DNA of 22,694 nucleotides from an uncultured Campylobacter sp. Lineage in GTDB: Bacteria > Campylobacterota > Campylobacteria > Campylobacterales > Campylobacteraceae. Under the pieces are notes generated by a model. It did no database searches. It was given only the letters and a program-made list of their open reading frames with translations, and was not told the DNA's origin. The stretch is taken from positions 1 through 22,694 of the forward strand of contig NZ_CALBWL010000055.1 of the NCBI RefSeq assembly GCF_937973075.1. The letters run 5' to 3'. The translations under genes and the position numbers were made by a program. Within the stretch, counting starts at the first letter, position 1; every line of letters starts with the position of its first letter. Shown piece after piece: positions 15,587-22,646 of this stretch.

Positions 15587-15718
15587 TTAGGAATTCCACA
15601 TAACGCTTTCGTCGCGCGCTACAAGCTTATATGCTTCCAGATAGGTCTGTGATTTACCGACGAAACCTTCAAAAACTGCGCCGTTTTGCCTCTTGATACA
15701 TCGACGTCGCTATTTGAT
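15587..15718 (-). pseudogene. Protein-like fragment in another frame behind the 15710 gene
   Basis: On the minus strand a frame from TCA at 15718 to TAA at 15587 encodes 43 residues, including GKNGAVFEGFVGKSQTYLEAYK and ending MWNS (split here as GKNGAVFEGFVG then KSQTYLEAYK). Its composition is protein-like, but it has no start codon and begins right after a stop. It overlaps the end of the 77-codon frame 15710-15943 by nine bases in a different phase. One frameshift would join the two into a protein of about 118 residues. I therefore read it as the tail of a broken gene. Confidence 0.4.
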
Positions 15719-15943
15719 CAAATTTAGATCCAGTGCGATCTCGTCGTTTTTAATCACGCAGATTCCTTTATTTAGCACGTTTTGCGCGATCTGTTTAGCT
15801 TCTGCTAGCGAGTGCATCGCGAAGGTGCCGCACTGAAATTTATTCAGCTCGGGGATCTCTGCTTGAGAGCCCACGCCTAGAATATATCCCTTCATACTCG
15901 CGCTCCACGCCGTCGTGATGTTAATATTTGGTTTTAATAGCAA
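15710..15943 (-). CDS. Small protein of unknown function, possibly truncated by frameshift
   Basis: Seventy-seven codons starting at TTG 15943, with GGAG four bases before it. It begins MLLKPNINITTAWSASMKGY and has no signal peptide or membrane helix; one cysteine lies in FQCGTF. An internal ATG at codon 17 (15895) is the only methionine start. The sequence looks like a real, conserved small soluble protein but I do not recognise it. The stop at 15710-15712 is followed in another frame by a protein-like stretch (15587-15718), so the original protein may have been about 118 residues long. Confidence 0.55.
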   Translation of the reverse strand: MLLKPNINITTAWSASMKGYILGVGSQAEIPELNKFQCGTFAMHSLAEAKQIAQNVLNKGICVIKNDEIALDLNLIK

Positions 15944-16177
15944 CTAGCTCCAATAAAATTTCATCTGTCACGCACAAGGTCTTTTGCGTTTTTCGATTTA
16001 GAATTTGGGTTGTGATAATTCCATTCGTCGTTTACGGATACTCAGAATAAATATTGTGGCTATTTTATACGTGTAGGGCAAGATAAAATTTGTAATTCTC
16101 AGGCGCAGCAAAATCAGCACGCCCCGTTTTACAAATGGCAAAATAAGGCGCGCTAGAATCGGTCTTCACTTGAAATT

Positions 16178-16720
16178 TTATTTAAAAAGCAAATCGGATT
16201 TTAGCTTGGAATAAACCTGCTCGCCTTTTAGCTCGCGGACGATTTGCAGCGCGAATTCCATCGCAGTAGCAGGGCCCTTCGAAGTCATTATATTTTGATC
16301 TTTTACGACATTCGCCGCATTTGTATAGCCTGGGTGAGCGATCTGATTTTCAAAGCCTGGATAGCAAGTGTAAGAGCTTTTTAGCACACCTGCGGTAGCT
16401 AGCGCCCACGGAGCAGCACATATTGCGCCAATTTTTGTATTATTTGCATCAAAGTCACGTAGAATCTTACCAAGCTTCTCGCTTTTGGCTAAATTCTCCG
16501 CACCGGGCAAACCCCCTGGCAAAACGATCATAGAAAATTCAGACACCTTAATATCATCCAAAATTTCATCCGCCACAAGCTCGATGCCGTGCGTACCGCG
16601 AACGCATTTTTTCTCTAACCCCACGGCTGGAGCATCAATATCCGCGCGTCTTAAAATATCAATGATGCTTATCGCCTCGAGCTCCTCAAATCCGTTAGCT
16701 AAAACTACAGCAACTTTCAT
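16178..16720 (-). CDS. DJ-1/PfpI family protein (YajL/ThiJ-like)
   Basis: A 180-residue cytosolic protein of the DJ-1 type. The nucleophile elbow is GAICAAPWAL, with C101 as the oxidation-sensitive cysteine, and FEELEA at 11-16 supplies the conserved glutamate (E15), which lowers its pKa. VLPGGLPGAENL at 66-77 is also typical. The family is linked to protection against oxidative and carbonyl stress, as chaperone or deglycase; the latter activity is disputed. AAGGGG precedes ATG 16720 and overlaps the end of the cytochrome gene ten bases upstream, so both are in one operon. Confidence 0.93.
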   Translation of the reverse strand: MKVAVVLANGFEELEAISIIDILRRADIDAPAVGLEKKCVRGTHGIELVADEILDDIKVSEFSMIVLPGGLPGAENLAKSEKLGKILRDFDANNTKIGAICAAPWALATAGVLKSSYTCYPGFENQIAHPGYTNAANVVKDQNIMTSKGPATAMEFALQIVRELKGEQVYSKLKSDLLFK

Positions 16721-16730
16721 CGCATACCCC

Positions 16731-17312
16731 TTATTTTAAATACGAGCCCTGCTCACTCGGAGCAGTCGAAATTTCAGTGTTGCCGCTAGCACGAGATGGT
16801 CTATCATATAAGAACTCATCGTCGCCTTTTAGATAGCCGATGATATAGCCAACTTCTTCAGCGGTGGTTTTGGCAGCGATAGGCTGCATAATATACTTCA
16901 TCTTTTTGCCATATTGCCCGTCAGAGGTGTAGCTTGAGATCGCGATTGCAATCTCCTTCGCGCTTAGATCTTTTAGCTTACGAGAGCTGCCATAGGCGCG
17001 TTTCTGTCCTTCTGAGCCGTGGCAAGAAGCACAGTTAGCATCGTAGATTACCTTACCTTTTTCCTTGATATAGTTGATGTTACGATTTATTTTTGTGCCA
17101 CCGCCTATAATGTTGCCTTTGGCATTGGAGGTATTTTTGTAGATATTTACGGTTACATTTTCATCTTTAGAATGCTTTTCGATCAGGGATTTTAGCTCTT
17201 TGGCAAACTCACCTTTGGCTTCGAATACATACGTGTCATCACTTGCTTTATCCGCGGCATTTAAACTAAAGGCAAAAAAACATGCTAAAAAAGAAATTTT
17301 AAAAATTTTCAT
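16731..17312 (-). CDS. Periplasmic c-type cytochrome (monohaem)
   Basis: A 193-residue protein with a Sec signal peptide (about 1-19, ending LNA-AD). One haem-binding motif CASCH lies at 94-98, preceded by KGKVIYDANC, typical of class I cytochromes c. M138 or M142 (in MKYIMQP) is the likely sixth haem ligand. A leading domain of about 70 residues (20-90, with EFAKELKSLIEKHSKD) comes before the haem domain, longer than in cytochrome c553. It probably carries electrons in the periplasm between the bc1 complex and an oxidase or peroxidase; the partner is unknown. AAGG lies before ATG 17312. The DJ-1 gene follows after ten bases. Confidence 0.9.
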   Translation of the reverse strand: MKIFKISFLACFFAFSLNAADKASDDTYVFEAKGEFAKELKSLIEKHSKDENVTVNIYKNTSNAKGNIIGGGTKINRNINYIKEKGKVIYDANCASCHGSEGQKRAYGSSRKLKDLSAKEIAIAISSYTSDGQYGKKMKYIMQPIAAKTTAEEVGYIIGYLKGDDEFLYDRPSRASGNTEISTAPSEQGSYLK

Positions 17313-17339
17313 AGAAAACCTTGATTTAGAATTTAAAAA

Positions 17340-17361
17340 GGGCGAAGCAAAAGCTTCGCCC
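17340..17361 (-). terminator. Rho-independent terminator of porA
   Basis: GGGCGAAGC (17340-17348) and GCTTCGCCC (17353-17361) form a perfect 9-bp stem with an AAAA/TTTT loop. On the minus strand it is followed by TTTTT. It begins 26 bases after the porA stop and precedes the cytochrome gene, so the strong porin transcript is separated from the genes downstream. Confidence 0.9.
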
Positions 17362-17387
17362 TAATTTTACCTGTATAAGGTAAATAA

Positions 17388-18587
17388 TTAGAAGCTGTAT
17401 TTAGCCTCAAATCTGATGCGATCTTTTTTCTCATCAAGACCGCCAGCAGCATCGTCAATCTTATAGTGAGAATACCAAGTTTTAAAGCTTAGTTTTTCAT
17501 TATATTTATAAGAAATTCTACCTACTACCTCATATGCATTATCACCATCTGCTTTACCATCTAGGTAATCGGCACCGATTCTGATACCAGTATCAGGGAT
17601 AGTATAGCCTGCTACTACATACCAGTAGTGATTTTCGCCACTAAAGTTTCTATAGTCTAACAACTCTTCACCCGGGCTAATGAAAGAGCCTTGATCTTCA
17701 AAAGATACAAAAGAAACTTTATCTTTATCATCAGGTTCAAATTTTAAATAACCTGCAGCTAAATCAACGCCAAAGAAACCAGCATTAGCCTCTGCCGCCC
17801 AGAAGTCTGCATCACTAGCACCTGCATCTTTATAATCGCCGTCAAAATCAGAGAATGCGTACTGACCTTTTACACCGAGATTGAAATCATCAGAGATATC
17901 AAAGTTTAGAGCTAACTCTGCGGCGAAAAGCTGTGCTACGTCCTCTAGAGCATTATACCATAGCTGGAAAGATACCGGATCGTATGAGCCCATAAATCCT
18001 ATACCGTATAGATTATGATCAGTAGTTAGTTTATTATCTACCGCTGCGCCCCAATCAAGGCTTGAAATATCTCCATCATTCTCTAAAGAATCCATCCAAA
18101 AGCCGCTAATTGTCAAGCCCTCGATATCAGTGCTAGTAATTTTAACACCGTCTCCATACATATCATCGGTAAAGAACGAACCTATGCCCTGGCGACCGAC
18201 TGCAATAGTGGTACCGCCGATAGTGTATCCTAAATAAGCTTTAGCGATATCGAAATCAGAATCTTTGTCGCTTGGATTTTGTGCACCGTGATATTGGCTA
18301 TTTGAAGAAGAAAGTGACTCGCCATTATCTCTATCTAAGAACCTAACGCCCACTACACCAAAGAAGTTATCATCGATTTTAGCTTTGAAATCTACTTCGG
18401 ATTTAAATTCCCAAACGCCCTTATTGCTATTTGTTTCATTTTTAAGGTGATCGTGGGTATATCGCATACGAGCGTATCCGTTTAGATCCACGTCCTTGAT
18501 AGCTTCCTCTAACGGAACAGCACTTGCACTCATAGCAAGAGCACCTGCAGCGACTGCTGCCGCTAAACTAAGTTTAACTAGTTTCAT
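17388..18587 (-). CDS. porA: Major outer membrane protein (porin)
   Basis: The main porin of the Campylobacter outer membrane, a trimeric beta barrel. It has 399 residues, close to the C. jejuni MOMP. The signal peptide is 1-23, ending SASA before VPLEEAIKDVDLNGYARMRY, a start typical of MOMP. The mature chain shows alternating polar/nonpolar strands, many aspartates in loops and a C-terminal strand RIRFEAKYSF ending in phenylalanine, the barrel assembly signal. The true start is ATG 18587, with AAAGGAG seven bases upstream; the frame is open to 18629 but that lies in the leader. Surface loops should vary strongly between strains. It has its own promoter and terminator, and a candidate antisense RNA lies just upstream. 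Confidence 0.95.
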   Translation of the reverse strand: MKLVKLSLAAAVAAGALAMSASAVPLEEAIKDVDLNGYARMRYTHDHLKNETNSNKGVWEFKSEVDFKAKIDDNFFGVVGVRFLDRDNGESLSSSNSQYHGAQNPSDKDSDFDIAKAYLGYTIGGTTIAVGRQGIGSFFTDDMYGDGVKITSTDIEGLTISGFWMDSLENDGDISSLDWGAAVDNKLTTDHNLYGIGFMGSYDPVSFQLWYNALEDVAQLFAAELALNFDISDDFNLGVKGQYAFSDFDGDYKDAGASDADFWAAEANAGFFGVDLAAGYLKFEPDDKDKVSFVSFEDQGSFISPGEELLDYRNFSGENHYWYVVAGYTIPDTGIRIGADYLDGKADGDNAYEVVGRISYKYNEKLSFKTWYSHYKIDDAAGGLDEKKDRIRFEAKYSF

Positions 18588-18590
18588 TTT

Positions 18591-18600
18591 GAACTCCTTT
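18591..18600 (-). promoter_or_regulatory. porA ribosome binding site, target of a possible antisense RNA
   Basis: The minus strand reads AAAGGAGTTC directly before AAAATG of porA. The same 10-mer is the reverse complement of a stretch inside the candidate small RNA at 18763-18772. Confidence 0.8.
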
Positions 18601-18637
18601 AAAAGTTTGTAAGCGCAATAGTAGCACAAAATGACAA

Positions 18638-18643
18638 ATTATA
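18638..18643 (-). promoter_or_regulatory. -10 box of porA
   Basis: A perfect TATAAT on the minus strand, with T-rich blocks upstream (TATTTTTC, CCTATTTTAA) in the manner of Campylobacter promoters. It predicts a leader of about 45 bases, long enough to expose the ribosome binding site to antisense pairing. Confidence 0.65.
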
Positions 18644-18724
18644 TGCTTAAAATAGGCTGAAAAATACTAAAATTTTACCAAATTGTTACCGAGCATTTAC
18701 CGAAAATCCAAATTTAACGGGCAT

Positions 18725-18783
18725 AAAAAAAGCGAGACCCACACAGGCCTCGCCGATTATTGAAAGGAGTTCTAATTTCGATG
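18725..18783 (-). ncRNA. Candidate small RNA upstream of porA with anti-Shine-Dalgarno sequence
   Basis: A compact transcription unit of about 59 nt on the minus strand. It starts near 18783, just after an extended -10 box, and ends in a strong intrinsic terminator: GGCCTCGC (18746-18753) and GCGAGACC (18732-18739) form eight base pairs, one of them G-U in the RNA, around a UGUGUG loop, followed by seven U (18731-18725). The unpaired 5' half contains GAACTCCTTT (complement of 18763-18772), a perfect 10-nt complement of the porA ribosome binding site, with two further pairs possible on each side after single mismatches. I recall that an RNA next to porA (CjNC140) has been described in C. jejuni but cannot check whether this is its relative. 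No open reading frame fits on this strand. Confidence 0.6.
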
Positions 18784-18788
18784 TGGGG

Positions 18789-18797
18789 ATTATATCA
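18789..18797 (-). promoter_or_regulatory. Extended -10 promoter of the candidate small RNA
   Basis: The minus strand reads TGATATAAT, a perfect TGn-TATAAT extended -10. TTGCCG lies 19 bases upstream of the hexamer as a poor -35. The start point would be near 18782-18783. Confidence 0.65.
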
Positions 18798-19383
18798 GGC
18801 TGCGGTAAACAGACGGCAACACCTCTTTCTTGCGGGAAAAATTTGATAAAATTTTACGATACAAAATTTTATGAATGAAATTTCAAGACACAAAATTTGC
18901 AAAGCGTGGGTTTTAAAAATATCTACGCGACATCTTATCAGCGGGGAATACTGCACTAAAAACGAGCAGTACGCAAAAAACCGCGAGAAAGAAAATTTAT
19001 AAGAATTGCACGAATTAAAATTTTAGCGTGGCTGTATTTCTATAAATATAAAATTTACGGACAAAATGGCACTATGCAGCAAGGAATTTTAAGCGTGAAA
19101 GCAAGCGAATAGGAAATGCTAACCTAGCCATATAAGTAAGATGTGCAGCGCAGAATTTCGTGAAATACAAAATTCCACAACTTATAAAATATAAAATTTA
19201 TGCAGGCAATCGCATAAAGAATCAGCGGACTTTAAAGCGCAAGCAAATCGCGCCAGCCCGCCATGATTAAGTACAGAAACTATTGCCTTCATAAGAGTAG
19301 AGAGCAAACACAAAAACGTTTATCTCAAATTAAAAGCAGGCGCACTTACCTTCAAAGGCACAGCGGCTAAAAATCGCGTGGGA
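18798..19383. other. AT-rich spacer without supported gene
   Basis: About 590 bases, dense in AAAATTTTA words. A 5-bp inverted repeat ACTGC/GCAGT near 18949-18969 is too weak to interpret. I saw no open frame with a ribosome binding site and no RNA gene. Confidence 0.6.
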
Positions 19384-19770
19384 TTAAAAGCTAATATTTT
19401 CGCTCTCCGGTACAGCAATAGCGTCGTTTTTATGCATTTGTTTGGTCTCGATTTTACCGATATCATAAGCGCGCGGAGCAACGGAACCCGCTTTGCGCGA
19501 GATGATTCGCATATCAGTGATAGCGCCTGAAGCGGTACTTATGTAGGCAGTATCTCCCGCAGCCGCATAATATCTGCTTGCGCGAGCGGTGTAGAGCTCG
19601 CCGCTGGATAGGTCTTTGAACGTATAGACGTAAGCTGTGGAGCTTTGGCGAGTGTAGTTTACGATCTCGGATTTGAGCGAGCGTAAGTTGCCTGCAGGCG
19701 TCGGAGCGGTGTTTACGGCGCAGCCTGCGATGCCAAGAGCCAAAAGTGCAGAAAATATGAAATTTTTCAT
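19384..19770 (-). CDS. Small lipoprotein of unknown function
   Basis: A 128-residue lipoprotein: signal peptide with lipobox LGIAGC, lipidated C17, followed by alanine, which suggests outer-membrane sorting. The mature part is polar and contains a compact region (about 40-95: YVYTFKDLSSGELYTARASRYYAAAGD... in part) that looks like a small beta domain; the tail is charged. No cysteine other than the lipidated one. AAGGATACTGA before ATG 19770 gives a good ribosome binding site. It stands alone with long spacers on both sides. No function can be assigned. Confidence 0.85.
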   Translation of the reverse strand: MKNFIFSALLALGIAGCAVNTAPTPAGNLRSLKSEIVNYTRQSSTAYVYTFKDLSSGELYTARASRYYAAAGDTAYISTASGAITDMRIISRKAGSVAPRAYDIGKIETKQMHKNDAIAVPESENISF

Positions 19771-19843
19771 TCAGTATCCTTCATTGGTAAAATTTGAACT
19801 TTTAGAGTAGTAGGTTTGGGCTTAAAGTTTGCTTTTTTGAAAG

Positions 19844-19927
19844 GCATCGGAGCGGAATTTAAACGACGATGGATGCGCTTGCGTCGCTGGCATTTGTTTT
19901 TGAGGAGCATCGAAGTGGAATTTAAAC
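19844..19927. repeat. Pair of 21-base repeats 63 bases apart
   Basis: GCATCGGAGCGGAATTTAAAC at 19844 and GCATCGAAGTGGAATTTAAAC at 19907 differ at two positions (given here only as the start, GCATCG, and end, GGAATTTAAAC). The period is 63 bases. A 61-codon open frame spans them but has no ribosome binding site. They are another case of AAATTT-centred intergenic repeats. Confidence 0.45.
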
Positions 19928-20053
19928 AGATCTCTCTTAGCGCTAGGCGAAGCGAGAATGCGCTTTTGGCGATTTTTCTATATATGCGGGGTAGAATTTA
20001 GCAGTAATCGCGAGCGAGATTTAGCAATATCGTCTAAATCAAACGTGATCGTG

Positions 20054-20482
20054 ATGGAGCTCTAACTTCTTTTGCTGGGTTAGCGCGCATCAGCACTCTT
20101 TGCGGCGCTGACTGCGATATTTGCAAAAATCGGGCTTGAAGGCATCAACTCTCACTTCGCAACTTTTATTCGCACGATCATCATCGCCTTTTGCCTCGCC
20201 GCATTCCTACGCTACGCTAAAGCCTGGCAGCCGCTATCGAGCCTAACCCCTCGCAACTGGGTATTTTTGATACTAAGTGGGCTGGCGACGGGTGCATCAT
20301 GGCTAGCGTATTTCAAAGCCCTACAAATCGGCAAAGCCTATCAAGTAGCACCGATCGATAAGCTAAGCGTGGTACTCGTTGTAATCATCGCCGTGATCTT
20401 TTTAGGCGAGCGCCCGAGTCTTCGCGAATGGCTCGCGCTAGCACTAATCGGCGCGGGAGTGATGATGCTAGCGTTTAAATAG
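20054..20482 (+). pseudogene. EamA-family (drug/metabolite) transporter, inactivated near its start
   Basis: One frame from ATG 20054 to TAG 20482 encodes a 142-residue, single-EamA-domain membrane protein, but TAA at 20063 and TAG at 20081 interrupt codons 4 and 10. After the second stop the sequence is intact: SALFAALTAIFAKIGLEG, then SHFATFIRT, SGLATGASWLAYFKALQIGK, and the end PSLREWLALALIGAGVMM, typical of the COG2510-type 140-residue transporters with about five helices. No start codon is available between 20083 and a TTG at 20267, which would remove half of the protein. No ribosome binding site remains before ATG 20054. The family exports or imports small metabolites. I regard it as a recent pseudogene because only the first ten codons are damaged. 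Confidence 0.75.
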
Positions 20483-21009
20483 GGTAAAATTTGCTTTAAA
20501 TCTATCTCTTGTGGTCTTTTTAGCCGCTACGCTATACGCTTTGTCGTAAGATAAACCTACTGCCGGTTTCTGCAAAATTGCCGCCCTAAACCGCTATGAT
20601 TTCTTATGGCTTGACTTTAGCCTACACAATTTCTAGGCATTGCCTGAAACGTGCCGGTAATCGATTTGCCGATACCTTGCTGTAGCTCGGCGGTCTTTGG
20701 GGTAATTTTAGTTCTGCTTAAAAGTAGTGAGATTAAAATTTATGAGAAATCAGGAATTCCCACCTTAAAATTCCAAAAAATATCGGCTCACCGTACCATA
20801 AAATAAAATCGCATCCGCAAGTTTAAATCAAACTGTAAACTTCTAAATCTACAGTATAGTCGATCACAAGCTAATTACGCAAGATGCGAATTGAAATCTT
20901 GCACACTTCCATAGCTCCGCCTAAATCTATACGCTTGCTACGTAGATCATGCATTTGTCGCAAGCGCTAGACTTATAAATTTAGTAAATTTAAGCTAAGG
21001 CTAAAGAAT
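20483..21009. other. Spacer without supported gene
   Basis: About 525 bases between the EamA pseudogene and the ComEA-like gene. Short protein-like open stretches exist on both strands (for example 20617-20739 minus, 41 codons), but none has a start codon with a ribosome binding site. It may be decayed coding DNA. Confidence 0.5.
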
Positions 21010-21510
21010 TTACTCTCCCTTACCCTTCTTGCCCCTCTTACCTTTAGCCTTAGATGATCCCTCTTCTTTAGCTTCGTCTTTGATCTTAGCCGTAGAGCTT
21101 TTTACTTTACCATCCTCATTCATAGCTTTATCCATGTTATCATCCATTTTCTCTTGCATCTTTTTTGATTTAGCGTTTGCTTTAGCTTTAGAGGATTTGG
21201 CGGTATCTTTAGCTTTTTTACTTGCTTTTTGCTTTACGGATTTTAGATCACTTATATCTGTTTGTCCGCTTACGGCAAGATCATCTTTAATAAGCTCAAA
21301 TCTCTTATCGCCTATGCCTTTGATGTTTTTGATATCCTCGATATCTTTAAATTTATTATCCTTGCGGTAATCTATAATAGCCTGAGCTTTTGCTTCTCCG
21401 ATGCCCGGAAGCGCCATAAGCTCCTCTTTACTTGCAGTGTTTAAATTTACTGCTGCTAGCATAAATGCAGGAAGCGATAGAAATAGTGCGGATTTAAATA
21501 GGTTTTTCAT
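21010..21510 (-). CDS. ComEA-like helix-hairpin-helix DNA-binding protein with lysine-rich tail
   Basis: A 166-residue exported protein. The signal peptide ends near LAA (residue 20); the mature part starts VNLNTASKEEL, the standard ComEA opening. Two helix-hairpin-helix units follow: LMALPGIGEAKAQAII at 31-46 and IKNIKGIGDKRFELI at 60-74. This domain binds DNA in the periplasm during uptake in natural transformation, as Cj0011c does in C. jejuni. That protein is about 79 residues; here a further 85 residues follow, almost wholly lysine, alanine, serine and acidic residues, ending GKRGKKGKGE, probably disordered and strongly basic at its end. AAAAGGA lies before ATG 21510. It stands alone. 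Confidence 0.88.
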   Translation of the reverse strand: MKNLFKSALFLSLPAFMLAAVNLNTASKEELMALPGIGEAKAQAIIDYRKDNKFKDIEDIKNIKGIGDKRFELIKDDLAVSGQTDISDLKSVKQKASKKAKDTAKSSKAKANAKSKKMQEKMDDNMDKAMNEDGKVKSSTAKIKDEAKEEGSSKAKGKRGKKGKGE

Positions 21511-21781
21511 TAAAAGTCCTTTTAGGTTAAGATATCTGTATTGCCAAATAAAACGTCTATTAGCATTGAGGCTTTTGTATACCTATCCCATATCTATGCT
21601 TTAGAATGGATATACCGCCCATATAGCTATTACGCTACCTTACAATACGGTAAGGATTATATTTGCAGCGGGCTTAAAGGGAGATAAATTTAAGAGATAT
21701 ATTGAAATTTTATCTGTTCTCCAATCTCTTTTATTAAATAAATACGTTAAATTTTAGCTTGGTCTTAAAAAGCGGATAGGC

Positions 21782-21868
21782 GATAAAGCTAGATAGATTA
21801 AATTTAACAGCGCCTTTTTGTTCCTCTTTGGAGACCGAAAAGGATAAAGCTAGATATATTAAATTTAA
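21782..21868. repeat. 26-base direct repeat, 61 bases apart
   Basis: GATAAAGCTAGAT followed by A(G/T)ATTAAATTTAA occurs at 21782-21807 and 21843-21868 with one mismatch. An unrelated 35-base stretch lies between the copies. Confidence 0.65.
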
Positions 21869-21930
21869 TACCGCAAGCATTGAAACGGGATTTGGATTTA
21901 AATCATGCAAAAGGCTAAGCGGCGATATTT

Positions 21931-22167
21931 ATGAAATTTAGTCCTACCTTACCGCGCACGGAGACTTTTTACGTGCGAGACTATACGCATATGGCGACGG
22001 GATACTGGTGCTGTGAAAAGCACGGATACTTTACGTGCAAAGCTAAACGAGCAATCTTCATAAAATTTAGCCGCATCAATAAGCTTGCTTTTGTGTGGCA
22101 TGCTTTTCTGGGCTTGATTTTTAATAGGGTTTTATCCGCTTATGGGACATTTCATTATATTAATTAA
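21931..22167 (+). CDS. Hypothetical small protein (weakly supported)
   Basis: A 78-codon frame from ATG 21931. It encodes a basic, aromatic-rich peptide with HMATGYWCCEKHGYFTCK near residues 20-37, where three cysteines and two histidines might bind a metal, and a hydrophobic segment around 51-66. No ribosome binding site lies at a proper distance. It may be a remnant of a longer gene or an accidental frame. I do not recognise it. Confidence 0.3.
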   Translation: MKFSPTLPRTETFYVRDYTHMATGYWCCEKHGYFTCKAKRAIFIKFSRINKLAFVWHAFLGLIFNRVLSAYGTFHYIN

Positions 22168-22312
22168 CAATGCTTGCCAAGCTTTATTTGGCATCTAGTT
22201 TAAATCATTCGAAAGCCTTATAAGTTGCCGGCGGCTTTATAATTTAGATATAAAAACGCGGCAATGTATTAAAAACGAATAAACGTATAAATCATAAATG
22301 AGGCTCGTATAG

Positions 22313-22474
22313 GTTAGAAATAAAGATCGCGCCATAGAAGTTAAAAAGCAAACGCAACAGGATAGCATGGAAAAACAATACGAACAAGCAAGTATTATAG
22401 AAAAATTTCAATCCGTATCATTTTTCACTCAATATAAGTTAAATTTAATGCAGAGTTTTGAGATTTTGTATTGA
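22313..22474 (+). pseudogene. Short coding-like frame, possible gene remnant or small ORF
   Basis: Open after TAG 22310 to TGA 22474. It encodes a hydrophilic, glutamine- and lysine-rich stretch (RNKDRAIEVKKQTQQDSMEK and on), suited to a helix or coiled coil. An internal ATG at 22367 has AGGA five bases upstream, giving a 35-residue peptide. A TATAAT occurs at 22238. It could be a tiny gene or the end of a lost one. Confidence 0.3.
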
Positions 22475-22646
22475 TTGGAGGGCTAGATTTAAAATTTGTA
22501 TTTGCGGAAGGTTCTAAAATTCTAAGAAGGCTATAGAATTTTAAATTTATCAAGCAATATTTATTGGCTAAAAAAGCGATAAGCCAAAGACACCGGAATA
22601 GAATTTAAATTGAAAATTGTATGGAAAGTTATGTAATTTTAACAAA

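Larger units (their letters stand above)
21511..22646. other. Long, repeat-bearing spacer before the rRNA operon
   Basis: About 1.1 kb with only weak coding signals. It holds a 26-base direct repeat (21782, 21843), a 6-bp hairpin CCTTAC-AATACG-GTAAGG at 21638-21655, imperfect 20-base repeats at 21897 and 22199 on either side of the open frame 21931-22167, and a short frame at 22313-22474. AAATTTAA words are frequent. Confidence 0.55.

Noticed and set aside
18781..18846. Plus-strand 21-codon frame starting at ATG 18781 after AAAGGAG
   Set aside because: The spacing of 11 bases is long, the peptide looks random, and the AAAGGAG is better explained as the antisense part of the minus-strand RNA candidate. 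It cannot be fully excluded.
19816..20001. 61-codon plus-strand frame upstream of the EamA pseudogene
   Set aside because: Arginine-rich reading through 63-base repeats, with no ribosome binding site.
20617..20739. 41-codon minus-strand stretch with a protein-like run (KITPKTAELQQGIGKSITG)
   Set aside because: No start codon, bounded by stops, and the opposite strand is also open over much of it, so it may be chance.
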